56,455 nt of DNA from JAUSIF01 sp036556265 (GCA_036556265.1 DATBJU010000146.1:1-56455); one strand, 5' to 3'. Positions 32,393-41,287 are shown, counted from the first letter of the stretch. Notes: generated by a model from the letters alone, not told the origin. Numbers and translations: made by a program.

Positions 32393-34089
32393 ACGCGATC
32401 GATAGACCCGCGAGCGGTCGCCGGCGCCCGCCGAAGACGCCCAAGGGACGTCAAATCGATCCCAGGGCGCATGACGAGGTTCGCGCTCTGCTCGGTGACC
32501 GCCCGCGCCGGCGCGACTTGCTCATCGAGTACTTGCACCTGATTCAGGACAAATACGGACACCTCTCGGCGCCGCGTCTCGTCGCGCTTGCAGCCGAAAT
32601 GAAGATGGCGCTCGCCGAGGTCTACGAGGTCGCGACCTTCTACGCGCATTTCGACGTGGTGAAGGAGGGCGATACGCCGCCGCCGGCAATCACGGTGCGC
32701 GTCTGCGATTCTCTTTCCTGCGCCATGCGTGGTGCGGAGAAGTTGCTCGACGAGCTGCCGAAGAAGCTTGGCAAGAACGTTCGCGTTGTACGCGCGCCTT
32801 GCATGGGCGCGTGCGACCGCGCGCCGGTCGTAGCCGTTGGCCACGTGCAGACCTTTGCGGCGAACACGAAGAAGGTTTCCGCGGCCGCGAAGAAGGGCAT
32901 GCACGCGCGCGCCTGGCACGAGCACGTTGGTTTCGACGCCTACCGGAACGACGGCGGCTACAAGCTTCTTGAGGATTGCCTGAACGGCAAACGCACGCGA
33001 GACGAGCTGATCCAGATCGTCAGCGACGCCGGGCTGCGCGGCCTTGGCGGGGCAGGCTTCCCGACCGGGCGCAAGTGGGCGCTCGTGCGCGCCGAGCCCG
33101 CGCCCCGGATGTTCGCGGTGAACGCGGACGAGGGCGAGCCCGGCACCTTCAAGGATCGTCACTATCTCGAAAAAGACCCGCAGCGGTTCCTGGAAGGCAC
33201 GCTGATCGCGGCTTGGGTCGTGGAAGCGACCGATACTTACATTTATGTCCGCGACGAATACCCGGAGGTGCGACTGATGCTCGAAGCGGAGCTCGCCAAG
33301 GTCGAGAAGTCAGGGCTCGCGAAGCACACGAAGCTCCATCTGCGCCGGGGCGCCGGGGCATACATCTGCGGTGAAGAATCCGCGATGATCGAATCGATCG
33401 AGGGCAAGCGTGGCCTGCCGCGCCATCGACCGCCCTACGTCGCACAGGTCGGCTTGTTCGGCCGCCCGACGCTCGAGCAGAACGTCGAGACCATGTTCTG
33501 GGTCCGCGACATCATCGAGAAGGGCGCGAGCTGGTTCACGTCACAGGGACGCCGCGAACGTAAGGGCTTTCGAAGCTTCTCGGTTTCCGGCCGCGTGAAG
33601 AATCCCGGAGTGAAGGTCGCGCCCGCCGGCGTCACGGTGCGCGAGTTGATTGATGAATTTTGCGGCGGCATGGAACGGGGACACACGTTCAAAGGCTATC
33701 TGCCGGGCGGGGCGTCCGGTGGGATCCTTCCCGCCTCCATGGGGGATTTGCCGCTCGATTTCGGGACGCTGGAGCAGTATGGCTGCTTTGTCGGTTCCCA
33801 CGCTGTTGTCATCCTGTCGGAGCAGGATGACATGAAAGCAGTGGCCTTGAACCTGATGCACTTTTTCGAGGACGAAAGTTGCGGCCAATGCACGCCCTGC
33901 CGGGTCGGAACCGAGAAGGCCGTGAAACTGATGAGAGAAGGCCCCTGGGACGAATCCCTGCTGAACGAGTTGTCCCAGGCCATGCGCGACGCCTCGATCT
34001 GTGGGCTCGGCCAGGCGGCACCCAATCCGCTACAATGCGTGTTCAAATATTTTCGTGACGATCTGACGAAGCCGCTTGGGAAGTGGTGA
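32389..34089 (+). CDS. fdsB: NAD-dependent formate dehydrogenase beta subunit (fused NuoE/NuoF-like)
   Basis: 566 residues joining two diaphorase modules. The NuoE/FdsG-like part (about 25-170) has [2Fe-2S] ligands Cys106, Cys111, Cys138 and Cys142. The NuoF/FdsB-like part (about 180-560) has the NADH site G-L-G-G-A-G-F-P-T-G, the FMN motif N-A-D-E-G-E-P-G-T and the [4Fe-4S] motif C-G-Q-C-T-P-C-R. The same fusion exists in Methylorubrum Fdh1B. It passes electrons from the alpha subunit to NAD. It follows fhs by 70 bp; the alpha gene follows after a 172-bp REP-containing gap. Confidence 0.93.
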   Translation: MNAIDRPASGRRRPPKTPKGRQIDPRAHDEVRALLGDRPRRRDLLIEYLHLIQDKYGHLSAPRLVALAAEMKMALAEVYEVATFYAHFDVVKEGDTPPPAITVRVCDSLSCAMRGAEKLLDELPKKLGKNVRVVRAPCMGACDRAPVVAVGHVQTFAANTKKVSAAAKKGMHARAWHEHVGFDAYRNDGGYKLLEDCLNGKRTRDELIQIVSDAGLRGLGGAGFPTGRKWALVRAEPAPRMFAVNADEGEPGTFKDRHYLEKDPQRFLEGTLIAAWVVEATDTYIYVRDEYPEVRLMLEAELAKVEKSGLAKHTKLHLRRGAGAYICGEESAMIESIEGKRGLPRHRPPYVAQVGLFGRPTLEQNVETMFWVRDIIEKGASWFTSQGRRERKGFRSFSVSGRVKNPGVKVAPAGVTVRELIDEFCGGMERGHTFKGYLPGGASGGILPASMGDLPLDFGTLEQYGCFVGSHAVVILSEQDDMKAVALNLMHFFEDESCGQCTPCRVGTEKAVKLMREGPWDESLLNELSQAMRDASICGLGQAAPNPLQCVFKYFRDDLTKPLGKW

Positions 34090-34116
34090 GCAAAATGATG
34101 GCGACAGGTTTCATCT

Positions 34117-34228
34117 GTCATCCCGGCCAAGTGAGCCCGCGAAGCGGGCGAGCGCGAGCCGGGATCCAGGACCACGAACGTCGGTGTTCCTGGATCCCGG
34201 ATCGGCGCTTCGCGCCGTCCGGGATGAC
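34117..34228. repeat. REP-like palindromic element, copy 2, between formate dehydrogenase genes
   Basis: Outer arms gtcatcccgg (34117-34126) and ccgggatgac (34219-34228) enclose inner arms ccgggatccagga (34159-34171) and tcctggatcccgg (34188-34200) and small gcccgc/gcgggc and gcgc-ttc-gcgc hairpins. It shares layout and arm sequence with 2239-2334. It lies in the middle of the fdsBA operon, where it may set the mRNA ratio of the subunits. Confidence 0.8.
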
Positions 34229-34261
34229 GGCTATTATTTTTCGTGCGGGGCCGGTGGCAAG

Positions 34262-37054
34262 ATGACCAAGAGCAAAAGCTCCGTCCAAACGATCAAGTTC
34301 TTCCTCGACGGAAACGAGGTCGAGACGAGGGACGGTGAGACCATCTGGCAGGTCGCGAACCGTCTCGGCACCGAGATCCCCCATCTTTGCTATTCGCCCG
34401 AGCCCGGTTATCGGCCCGACGGCAATTGCCGCGCTTGCATGGTTGAAGTCGAAGGCGAGCGTGTGCTGGCCGCGAGCTGCATTCGAAACCCCTCACCCGG
34501 GATGAAAGTGAAGACGGCGTCCGAGCGCGCGAAAGCCTCGCGCAAGATGGTGTTCGAGTTGCTCATCGCCGACCAGCCGAACCGTGCGACCGAGGCGCAC
34601 GACCCGCAGTCGAAATTCTGGGCATGGGCCGACCGCATGAATATTTCGCTCAGCCGCTTCCCCGAGCGTACGGCGCCCACACCCGATCGCTCGCATCCGG
34701 CGATGGCGGTCAACCTCGACGCTTGCATCCGGTGCAATCTCTGCGTCCGCGCCTGCCGGGAAGTGCAGGTCAACGACGTGATCGGCATGGCCGGCCGCGG
34801 TACTTCCGAGAAGATCGTGTTCGATTTCGATGACCCGATGGGGAACTCCACTTGCGTCGCGTGTGGGGAATGCGTTCAGGCTTGTCCCACGGGCGCGCTC
34901 ATGCCCGCGACCGTCGTGAACAAGGAGAACGTCCGCACCGGATATCCCGACCGGCAGGTGAACTCGGTTTGCCCGTACTGCGGCGTCGGCTGCCAGCTCA
35001 CCTACAACATCAAGAACGACAAACTGCTCTACGTCACCGGCAAGAACGGACCGGCGAACGAAAACCGCCTGTGCGTGAAGGGCCGCTTCGGCTTCGATTA
35101 CGTGCACAATCCGGAGCGCCTGACCCACCCGATGATCCGCAAGGAAGGCGTGCCGAAGATCCCGCACGAGGCGATCGACCCGAAGAATCCATGGACGCAT
35201 TTCCGGCCCGCGACCTGGGAGGAGGCGCTCGACCGCGCCGCATCGGGCCTGAAAAAGCTCCGCGATACGCACGGCTCCAAGGCGCTCGCCGGATTCGGTT
35301 CAGCCAAGGGGTCGAATGAGGAGGCGTACCTCTTCCAGAAGCTCGTCCGCACCGGGTTCGGCACGAACAACGTCGATCACTGCACGCGCCTTTGCCACGC
35401 CTCCTCGGTCGCGGCACTGATCGAGGGTATCGGCTCGGCGGCCGTCACGGCTACCTTCAACGAGTGCAAAAACTCCGATGTGATCGTCGTGATCGGCGCG
35501 AACCCCACCGAGAATCATCCGGTCGCCGCCACTTTCTTCAAGCAGGCGGCCAAACGCGGCGCGAAACTGATCGTGATGGATCCGCGCGGCCAGGCGTTGA
35601 AGCGCCACGCCACGCACATGCTCCAGTTCAAGCCCGGTGCCGACGTCGCAATGCTGAACTCGATGTTGAATGTCATCCTCGGTGAGGAGCTCTACGACCG
35701 CCAGTATGTGCAGACCTACACCGAGGGCTTCGAGCAGCTGAAGGAACACGTGAAGCAGTTCACGCCCGAGGAGATGGCGCCGATCTGCGGCATCGACGCG
35801 AACACGCTGCGTACGGTCGCGCGCACGTACGCTCGTGCCGAGCGCGCGATCATCTTCTGGGGCATGGGCGTTTCGCAACACGTGCACGGCACGGACAACG
35901 CACGCTGCCTGATTGCGCTCGCGCTCACCTGCGGCCATGTCGGTCGTCCCGGCACCGGATTGCATCCACTGCGCGGGCAGAACAACGTCCAGGGCGCCTC
36001 CGACGCAGGACTCATTCCGATGTTCTTCCCCGATTACAAGTCGGTGGAGAACCCGGACATCCGTGCCAAGTACGAAAATGTCTGGGGCACGACGCTCGAT
36101 CCCAAGCGCGGTCTCACGGTCGTCGAGATCATGGATGCGGTCCACAACGGCGTGATCAAGGGCATGTACATCATGGGTGAGAACCCGGCGATGTCCGACC
36201 CTGACCTCAACCACGCGCGTGAGGCGCTCGCGCATCTCGATCATCTTGTGGTGCAGGATCTGTTCCTTACCGAGACCGCCGTCTACGCAGACGTGTTTCT
36301 CCCGGCGTCCGCCTGGCCCGAGAAGAATGGCACCGTGACGAACACGAACCGTCAGGTGCAGATGGGGCGCGCGGCGTTGCCGTTGCCCGGTGACGCGAAG
36401 CTCGACTGGTGGATCACCCAGGAAATCGCGAAGCGCATGGGGCTGAAGTGGAACTACCAACATCCGAGCGAGATCTATACCGAGATGGCATCGCTGATGC
36501 CCTCGCTCGAAAACATTTCTTGGGAGCGGCTCGCGCGCGAAGACGCCGTCACCTATCCGAGCGATGCGCCCGACAAGCCGGGCCACGACGTCGTCTTCTC
36601 CGACGGGTTTCCGCGGCCGGGCAAGCTCGGAAAACTCGTCGCGGCGAAGCTCACGCCGCCAGCCGAGACGCCGGACGCCGATTACCCGTTCGTCCTCACC
36701 ACGGGCCGCCAGCTCGAGCATTGGCACACCGGCGCGATGACCCGCCGCGCCACCGTCCTTGATACGCTGGAGCCGTCGGCGGTTGCGTCGTTGTCACGCA
36801 ATGAGATTGCGAAGCTCGGCATCGCGCCGGGCGACATGGTGCGGGTCATCACGCGGCGCGGTTCAATCGAGCTATCGGCAAGGCAGGATGACGCCGTTCC
36901 GGACGGCATGATCTTTATCCCGTTCGCCTACGTCGAGGCGGCGGCGAACATTCTCACCAATCCGCAGCTCGATCCGTTCGGAAAGATCCCCGAGTTCAAG
37001 TATTGCGCCGCGCGTGTCGAGCGCGCCGATGCAGTGCGCGAGGCGGCGGAGTAG
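34262..37054 (+). CDS. fdsA: NAD-dependent formate dehydrogenase alpha subunit (molybdopterin)
   Basis: 930 residues, oxidising formate to CO2. The cluster ligands can be read: [2Fe-2S] Cys43, 56, 59, 73; [4Fe-4S] Cys155, 158, 161, 165; [4Fe-4S] Cys198, 201, 204, 208; [4Fe-4S] Cys237, 240, 244, 271. The bis-MGD active site has Cys378-His379 (TRLCHASS), so it is a Cys, not Sec, enzyme. The C-terminal molydop-binding domain covers about 800-920. The start at 34262 is chosen because the longer frame runs through the REP element. It works with the fused beta subunit in the cytosol; the FdsC/FdsD maturation factors are not in the window. Confidence 0.95.
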   Translation: MTKSKSSVQTIKFFLDGNEVETRDGETIWQVANRLGTEIPHLCYSPEPGYRPDGNCRACMVEVEGERVLAASCIRNPSPGMKVKTASERAKASRKMVFELLIADQPNRATEAHDPQSKFWAWADRMNISLSRFPERTAPTPDRSHPAMAVNLDACIRCNLCVRACREVQVNDVIGMAGRGTSEKIVFDFDDPMGNSTCVACGECVQACPTGALMPATVVNKENVRTGYPDRQVNSVCPYCGVGCQLTYNIKNDKLLYVTGKNGPANENRLCVKGRFGFDYVHNPERLTHPMIRKEGVPKIPHEAIDPKNPWTHFRPATWEEALDRAASGLKKLRDTHGSKALAGFGSAKGSNEEAYLFQKLVRTGFGTNNVDHCTRLCHASSVAALIEGIGSAAVTATFNECKNSDVIVVIGANPTENHPVAATFFKQAAKRGAKLIVMDPRGQALKRHATHMLQFKPGADVAMLNSMLNVILGEELYDRQYVQTYTEGFEQLKEHVKQFTPEEMAPICGIDANTLRTVARTYARAERAIIFWGMGVSQHVHGTDNARCLIALALTCGHVGRPGTGLHPLRGQNNVQGASDAGLIPMFFPDYKSVENPDIRAKYENVWGTTLDPKRGLTVVEIMDAVHNGVIKGMYIMGENPAMSDPDLNHAREALAHLDHLVVQDLFLTETAVYADVFLPASAWPEKNGTVTNTNRQVQMGRAALPLPGDAKLDWWITQEIAKRMGLKWNYQHPSEIYTEMASLMPSLENISWERLAREDAVTYPSDAPDKPGHDVVFSDGFPRPGKLGKLVAAKLTPPAETPDADYPFVLTTGRQLEHWHTGAMTRRATVLDTLEPSAVASLSRNEIAKLGIAPGDMVRVITRRGSIELSARQDDAVPDGMIFIPFAYVEAAANILTNPQLDPFGKIPEFKYCAARVERADAVREAAE

Positions 37055-37063
37055 CCGCGTCCG

Positions 37064-37975
37064 GTGGACGGCGAAGACGCTGGAATCCCGATCGTCGATT
37101 GCCACCAGCACTTCTGGCGGCTCGACCTGAACTACTATCCTTGGCTTTGCGATCCGGAGCCGGTGCATTTCCGCTACGGTGACTACTCCGTCATCAGGCA
37201 AAACTATCTGCCGCCGGATTATCTGCGCGACACGGCCGGGAGCCGCGTCGTCAAGACCGTCCACGAAGAGGCTTGGTTCGATCCGCGCAATCCGGTCGCG
37301 GAGACCAGGTTTGTCGAAAGCGTCGCGGCGGAATACGGCCTGCCGACTGCGCTTGTCGGCGCGGCCTGGCCAGCGCGTGACGATATCGAGGAGGTGCTGG
37401 CCGGCCACGCGGCAAGCCCGCTCGCGCGCGGCATCCGCAACTTTCCGACTGCGGCTGCGAGCCCGCGCGACGCGCACCGCAGCGCCCCCCGATCGATGGA
37501 CGATCCCAAGTGGCGGCGCGGCTACGCGCTGCTCGAGCGTTACGGATTCTCCTGCGATATCCAGACGCCCTGGTGGCACATGGACGCGCTCGTAGATCTT
37601 GCCGCCGACTTTCCCCGCACGCAGATTGTCGTGGTACATACCGGCCTCCCGTCTGACCGCAGTGCGGAAGGTCTCGCTGGCTGGCGTCGCGCGTTGGAGA
37701 AGGCGGCCGCGCAGCCCAACGTGGCGATCAAGGTTTCGGGCCTCGGTGAGCCCGGACGGCCGTGGACACTTCAGTCAAATGGCCCGGTGATCCGCGACGC
37801 CATCGCGATTTTCGGCGCAAGCCGAGCGATGTTTGCGAGCAACTATCCGGTCGATCGCATCGTCGGCACGTTCCAGAACATCTATGATGGCTTCCGCGCA
37901 GCGGTAGCCGACCGGCCGTTCTCCGAACGGCGTGCGTTGTTTCACGACAACGCTGTGCGCATCTATCGGCTCTAG
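37064..37975 (+). CDS. Amidohydrolase-family lactonase-like TIM-barrel protein
   Basis: 303 residues with a GTG start, 9 bp after fdsA. The barrel signatures are D-C-H-Q-H-F-W (residues 12-18, HxH) and F-A-S-N-Y-P-V-D near residue 263, where the Asp is the catalytic base. This matches the COG3618 group of predicted lactonases (L-fuconolactonase, 2-pyrone-dicarboxylate-hydrolase relatives). It is convergent with ligI, another member of the superfamily but only distantly alike. It could hydrolyse a lactone in aromatic or sugar-acid catabolism. The substrate is unknown. No SD is obvious, so coupling to fdsA is possible. Confidence 0.8.
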   Translation: MDGEDAGIPIVDCHQHFWRLDLNYYPWLCDPEPVHFRYGDYSVIRQNYLPPDYLRDTAGSRVVKTVHEEAWFDPRNPVAETRFVESVAAEYGLPTALVGAAWPARDDIEEVLAGHAASPLARGIRNFPTAAASPRDAHRSAPRSMDDPKWRRGYALLERYGFSCDIQTPWWHMDALVDLAADFPRTQIVVVHTGLPSDRSAEGLAGWRRALEKAAAQPNVAIKVSGLGEPGRPWTLQSNGPVIRDAIAIFGASRAMFASNYPVDRIVGTFQNIYDGFRAAVADRPFSERRALFHDNAVRIYRL

Positions 37976-37985
37976 CGCGTAGGCG

Positions 37986-38846
37986 TTACTCGAACCCATA
38001 CAGCCGTGCCGGGTTATCGACGAGAAGCCGTCGTTGCTGCGCCGGGTCCGGTGCGAAAAGCGGAATCAGATCAACAAGATCGGCTTCGTCCGCCTCGTGG
38101 GTCGGGTTCGGATGCGGAAAGTCCGTGCCCCACAGACAGCGGTCCGTGCTCACTTCCACGAGTGCGCGCGCGAACGGGAGCGCGGCGTCATAGGGCGGAA
38201 ACGAGATCCGCTCCGATCCGCTCACCTTGATCCAGCAATCCTCACGGCGCACCACCTCGAGCAGCGCCCGAAACGCGGGCTGCTCGATGCCTGCAGCCGC
38301 CGGCACGCGGCCCATGTGATCGATCACGAAGGGCAGCGTGAGCTTGCCGATCACTTGTTCCTTGATGTGCTCGACGTCGACCGCATCCATGTGCAGCACT
38401 ACATGCCAGCCGAGCGGCTTCACGCGCTCCAGCACGCGCCAGAATACGCCCATGTCCGGCGCGCCGCCGAGGTGCTTGACGAAATTGAATCGCACACCGC
38501 GCACGCCGGCGTCATGCAGGCGCCGAAAGTCTCGCTCGGTAAAACTGTCGTCCGCGTTGCATACACCGCGGAAACGTTTCGGCGCCCACTCGAGCGCATC
38601 GATCAGCGCGCGATTGTCGGTGCCGTGCGCGCTCGCGTGCACGATCACTGCGCGCTCGATCCCGAGAAAATCGTGCAGCGCGACGAGCGTCTCCTTCGGC
38701 GCATCGGCGGGCGTGTAACGCCGCCCCGGCGCGTACGGAAACCGGTCGCCGGGTCCGAACACGTGGCAGTGCGCATCGCACGCGAGCGGCGGTAGTTTGA
38801 ACCGCGGCTTGCGTCGCGATTGCAGTTTCAGAGCGACGGTGCTCAT
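37986..38846 (-). CDS. ligI: 2-pyrone-4,6-dicarboxylate hydrolase
   Basis: 286-residue amidohydrolase closely resembling Sphingobium LigI: D-A-H-C-H-V-F-G-P at residues 24-32, H-A-S-A-H-G-T-D-N, I-D-H-M-G-R and W-G-T-D-F-P-H-P-N. The last Asp is the general base. It hydrolyses 2-pyrone-4,6-dicarboxylate to 4-oxalomesaconate in the protocatechuate 4,5-cleavage and gallate/methylgallate routes. It is last gene of a minus-strand operon with galD, galB, the CHA aldolase gene and a dehydrogenase gene. Its SD lies within the hairpin at 38849-38864. Confidence 0.88.
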   Translation of the reverse strand: MSTVALKLQSRRKPRFKLPPLACDAHCHVFGPGDRFPYAPGRRYTPADAPKETLVALHDFLGIERAVIVHASAHGTDNRALIDALEWAPKRFRGVCNADDSFTERDFRRLHDAGVRGVRFNFVKHLGGAPDMGVFWRVLERVKPLGWHVVLHMDAVDVEHIKEQVIGKLTLPFVIDHMGRVPAAAGIEQPAFRALLEVVRREDCWIKVSGSERISFPPYDAALPFARALVEVSTDRCLWGTDFPHPNPTHEADEADLVDLIPLFAPDPAQQRRLLVDNPARLYGFE

Positions 38847-38848
38847 TT

Positions 38849-38864
38849 CTCCCCCGAGGGGGAG
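38849..38864 (-). promoter_or_regulatory. SD-sequestering hairpin of ligI
   Basis: ctcccc and ggggag pair across a 4-nt loop (6-bp stem), 2 bp upstream of the ligI ATG. On the minus strand the ggggag arm is the ligI Shine-Dalgarno sequence. It is similar in logic to the hairpin before oxc; a role in translational control is inference. Confidence 0.35.
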
Positions 38865-38891
38865 GGAAGTTTCAATTGCATCGGACAGAGC

Positions 38892-39794
38892 TCATTCCGC
38901 CGCGTCCCGCTTCTTCGCTTGGGCGAGCTTCGCTTCCAGGACCGCGAGGACTTCCTCATAAGACTGCGGCTTGCCCTTCGGCCATCTCACGTTCTTTAGC
39001 TGCTCGTGCGCCCATTCGATGCGGCGCGCGATGCCCTCGGTGACGAAGGGTTCCAGGCCAAGCTCCGCGACCGTCGCCGCCGACTCATACATTTCCGCGG
39101 CGCGCCGCGCGCCATGCGCAACCGTTCGCTCCAGATTGTAGCTCGCAAGCTTACGCCAATCGATTCCGGGGATCGTTTTCTGCACGGAGTCGAGGATGCG
39201 CTCCTCGATGCCGGCATGGCGCGCCGCGACGAGGCTCTCCAGCATCAGCGCCTCGATGCCCTTGATGAAGATCGAACGCAGCATCTTCGAAAGCGAGGCG
39301 TCGCCGATACGCTCCCCCACCGCATCGACTTTCATGCCGATCGCGTTCAGTCGTTCCGCGATCGCCTTGGCGTTGCCGGCCGAGGCGAGCACATGCACCT
39401 TGTGGTCCGGACCCGGTACCGGCGCCATGATCGCTGCTTCGACGAAATCGGCGCCGGACGGTGTGACCGCTTCGGCGACCGAGCGCTTGGTCATGGGCGA
39501 AACCGAATTAAAATCGATATAAGTCTGGTCCCGCTTCAGAAATTTCGCCGCCGATCGTGCGGCGTCAACGGCCGACGACGCGGTGACGAGGGAAAACGCG
39601 AGGTCCGCGCCTGCAAGCGCGGCATCGACCGAATTCTTCAGATCGACGCCTCCGGCGCGCGCTGCCTCGATCAGGCGCTGCTCCGCATGCAGGAGATCGT
39701 ACGCAGCAACTTGCGCCTTGCCCTCGGCGACGAGCCCGCGGCCGATGTGCTGGCCTGCTTCACCGAATCCGATAATGGCAATTTTCTCAACCAT
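38892..39794 (-). CDS. NAD(P)-dependent oxidoreductase with DUF1932 C-terminal domain
   Basis: 300 residues. The N-terminal Rossmann domain has G-F-G-E-A-G-Q-H-I-G at residues 9-18, related to 6-phosphogluconate/3-hydroxyisobutyrate dehydrogenases; the C-terminal helical domain (about 190-260) is of the DUF1932 type, with K-M-L-R-S-I-F-I-K-G-I-E-A-L-M leading into it. It sits inside the gallate/protocatechuate lower-pathway operon (42 bp after the aldolase gene, 45 bp before ligI). A dehydrogenase is not needed between PDC and pyruvate plus oxaloacetate, so it may act on a hydroxy-acid intermediate or on the semialdehyde upstream. The substrate is not known. Confidence 0.83.
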   Translation of the reverse strand: MVEKIAIIGFGEAGQHIGRGLVAEGKAQVAAYDLLHAEQRLIEAARAGGVDLKNSVDAALAGADLAFSLVTASSAVDAARSAAKFLKRDQTYIDFNSVSPMTKRSVAEAVTPSGADFVEAAIMAPVPGPDHKVHVLASAGNAKAIAERLNAIGMKVDAVGERIGDASLSKMLRSIFIKGIEALMLESLVAARHAGIEERILDSVQKTIPGIDWRKLASYNLERTVAHGARRAAEMYESAATVAELGLEPFVTEGIARRIEWAHEQLKNVRWPKGKPQSYEEVLAVLEAKLAQAKKRDAAE

Positions 39795-39836
39795 AGCCGT
39801 AGCTTAGCGCCGAAGCGGCGCCGGGTCGAGCGGCGC

Positions 39837-40532
39837 CTATTTCAGCTCGTCGAGGCTGTCGACGTACGTGAGCCCCGCCTTCGCGAGCGGCTCTCGCATC
39901 TTGTAAAGATCGAGTCCGAGCACGCCGGATGCCAGTTGCTTTCGCTTGTCGTCCTCGTTCGCCTCCCGCGCTTCCCCCGCCTTGGCTGCAGCTTCCGCCT
40001 GTGCACGCGGAACGATACAGACGCCGTCATCGTCGGCGACGATCGCATCACCCGGGTTCACCATGGCGCCCGCGCACACGATCGGGATGTTCACCGAGCC
40101 GGGAGTCGCTTTTACCGTCCCTTTCGCCGAGATCGCTTTCGACCACACCGGAAATTTCATCTCGGTGATCGGGCGCACGTCGCGGCAGCCGGCGTCGATC
40201 ACGAGGCCGACCACGCCGCGTGCCTTCAGCGACGTCGCAAGCAATTCGCCGAACATCCCGTCGTCGTTCTCGCTCGTCACGCCGACCACGAGAACGTCAC
40301 CCTTCTGGCATTGTTCGGCTGCGACGTGAATCATCCAGTTGTCGCCCGGCTGAGCGAGGGCGGTGACGGCAGATCCGGCGATCTGCGCGCCGGCGTAAAT
40401 CGGCCGGAGATACGGCCGCATCAGCCCGCTCCGCCCCAATGCCTCGTGAACGGTGGCGACGCCGAGCTTCGCGAGCCTCGCGCACAGCGCAGCGTCGGTG
40501 CGCTGGATCTTCCGAACCACCACCGGCTTCAT
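39837..40532 (-). CDS. galC: 4-carboxy-4-hydroxy-2-oxoadipate (CHA/HMG) aldolase, RraA fold
   Basis: 231-residue member of the RraA/HMG-CHA aldolase family (LigK, ProA, GalC). The active-site region has D-A-G-C-R-D (Arg and Asp for pyruvate enolate and metal) near residues 117-123, and the conserved G-A-M-V-N-P-G-D-A-I-V-A-D-D-D-G-V block lies at about 158-174. It cleaves CHA to pyruvate and oxaloacetate. The ATG overlaps the galB stop (ATGA). The context with galB, galD and ligI supports the aldolase role over an RNase E regulator (RraA) role. Confidence 0.9.
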   Translation of the reverse strand: MKPVVVRKIQRTDAALCARLAKLGVATVHEALGRSGLMRPYLRPIYAGAQIAGSAVTALAQPGDNWMIHVAAEQCQKGDVLVVGVTSENDDGMFGELLATSLKARGVVGLVIDAGCRDVRPITEMKFPVWSKAISAKGTVKATPGSVNIPIVCAGAMVNPGDAIVADDDGVCIVPRAQAEAAAKAGEAREANEDDKRKQLASGVLGLDLYKMREPLAKAGLTYVDSLDELK

Positions 40533-41260
40533 ACGAATTCCTCCCCGACCGAGGGAAACACGCGCTGATACGCCTCGCCGTATTTCATTTGCTTACGCTC
40601 GGAGTTGCGCGCGCCCTGGATGCCGCGGTTGAGCGCGACACGCGTGTAGTAGTCCCACAGATACTCCTGCGCGACCAGGCACTCGAAAGCTTTGCGCTTC
40701 TGATCGAACACCTCGGAAATGTCGAGGATCATGTCCGGCCTGAAGTTGCATTGCTCCGGCTGGTGCGGCTCGAACAGGTAGACGGGTGGAGCGCCGAGCA
40801 CGCCTTCGCCCGGCTTATGACCGTGCGCCTGCGCGATGATGCGGGTCTCCTGTGCAATCCGATTCGCGTAGGGGTGGTCGAAATTGTACGGGTCCTCGCG
40901 CGAATGCGTCAGCACGAACTGCGGCTTCAGCTTGCGGTAGAGATCGACGAGCTTCTCGAATGCGGATTCCGGAACGCGCAGCGGGTAGTCGCCGAGATCG
41001 TAAAACTCGATGTCGCCGCCAAGAATCTTCGCCGCCTTCTCTGCTTCGGCGAGGCGCGCTGCCTTGACCTTCTCCAACGTCATGCCGGGCTCGCGCCACA
41101 TCTTTGCGCTCTCGCCGCGCTCGCCGAACGAAAGGCATACGATTTTCATGTGCCAGCCGCGCTTCGCGTGGAGCGCGATCGCGCCGCCCGCGCGCCAAAC
41201 GAAATCGCCGGTGTGCGCGACAACCACGAGTCCGCACTTGCCGGCTTCAGACTTGCTCAT
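40529..41260 (-). CDS. galB: 4-oxalomesaconate hydratase GalB (PIG-L/LmbE fold)
   Basis: 243 residues strongly resembling Pseudomonas putida GalB: V-A-H-T-G-D-F-V-W-R-A-G-G at residues 14-26, L-S-F-G-E-R-G-E-S-A at 43-52, and F-E-P-H-Q-P-E-Q-C near 163-171. The PIG-L zinc site uses His16, Asp19 and a later His (near D-H-P-Y-A). Unlike most deacetylases of this fold, GalB hydrates 4-oxalomesaconate to 4-carboxy-4-hydroxy-2-oxoadipate. Operon neighbours galD and galC confirm the pathway. It starts 27 bp after galD. Confidence 0.92.
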   Translation of the reverse strand: MSKSEAGKCGLVVVAHTGDFVWRAGGAIALHAKRGWHMKIVCLSFGERGESAKMWREPGMTLEKVKAARLAEAEKAAKILGGDIEFYDLGDYPLRVPESAFEKLVDLYRKLKPQFVLTHSREDPYNFDHPYANRIAQETRIIAQAHGHKPGEGVLGAPPVYLFEPHQPEQCNFRPDMILDISEVFDQKRKAFECLVAQEYLWDYYTRVALNRGIQGARNSERKQMKYGEAYQRVFPSVGEEFV

Positions 41261-41287
41261 CGACGACGTCTCCCTGGGAATTCCGGA

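Noticed and set aside
29574..32444. 956-codon open frame on the minus strand opposite the formyl-THF hydrolase and fhs genes
   Set aside because: It is antisense to two unmistakable genes, its product is His/Arg/Asp-rich without any domain, and long antisense frames are expected with strong G/C third-position bias.
34083..34261. Upstream start for formate dehydrogenase alpha that would add about 62 residues
   Set aside because: The extra residues would be encoded by the REP element. The ATG at 34262 begins directly before the ferredoxin-like domain.
39837..40532. Annotation as RraA, regulator of RNase E
   Set aside because: The RraA fold is shared, but linkage to galB, galD and ligI and the aldolase-type motifs favour the CHA aldolase.
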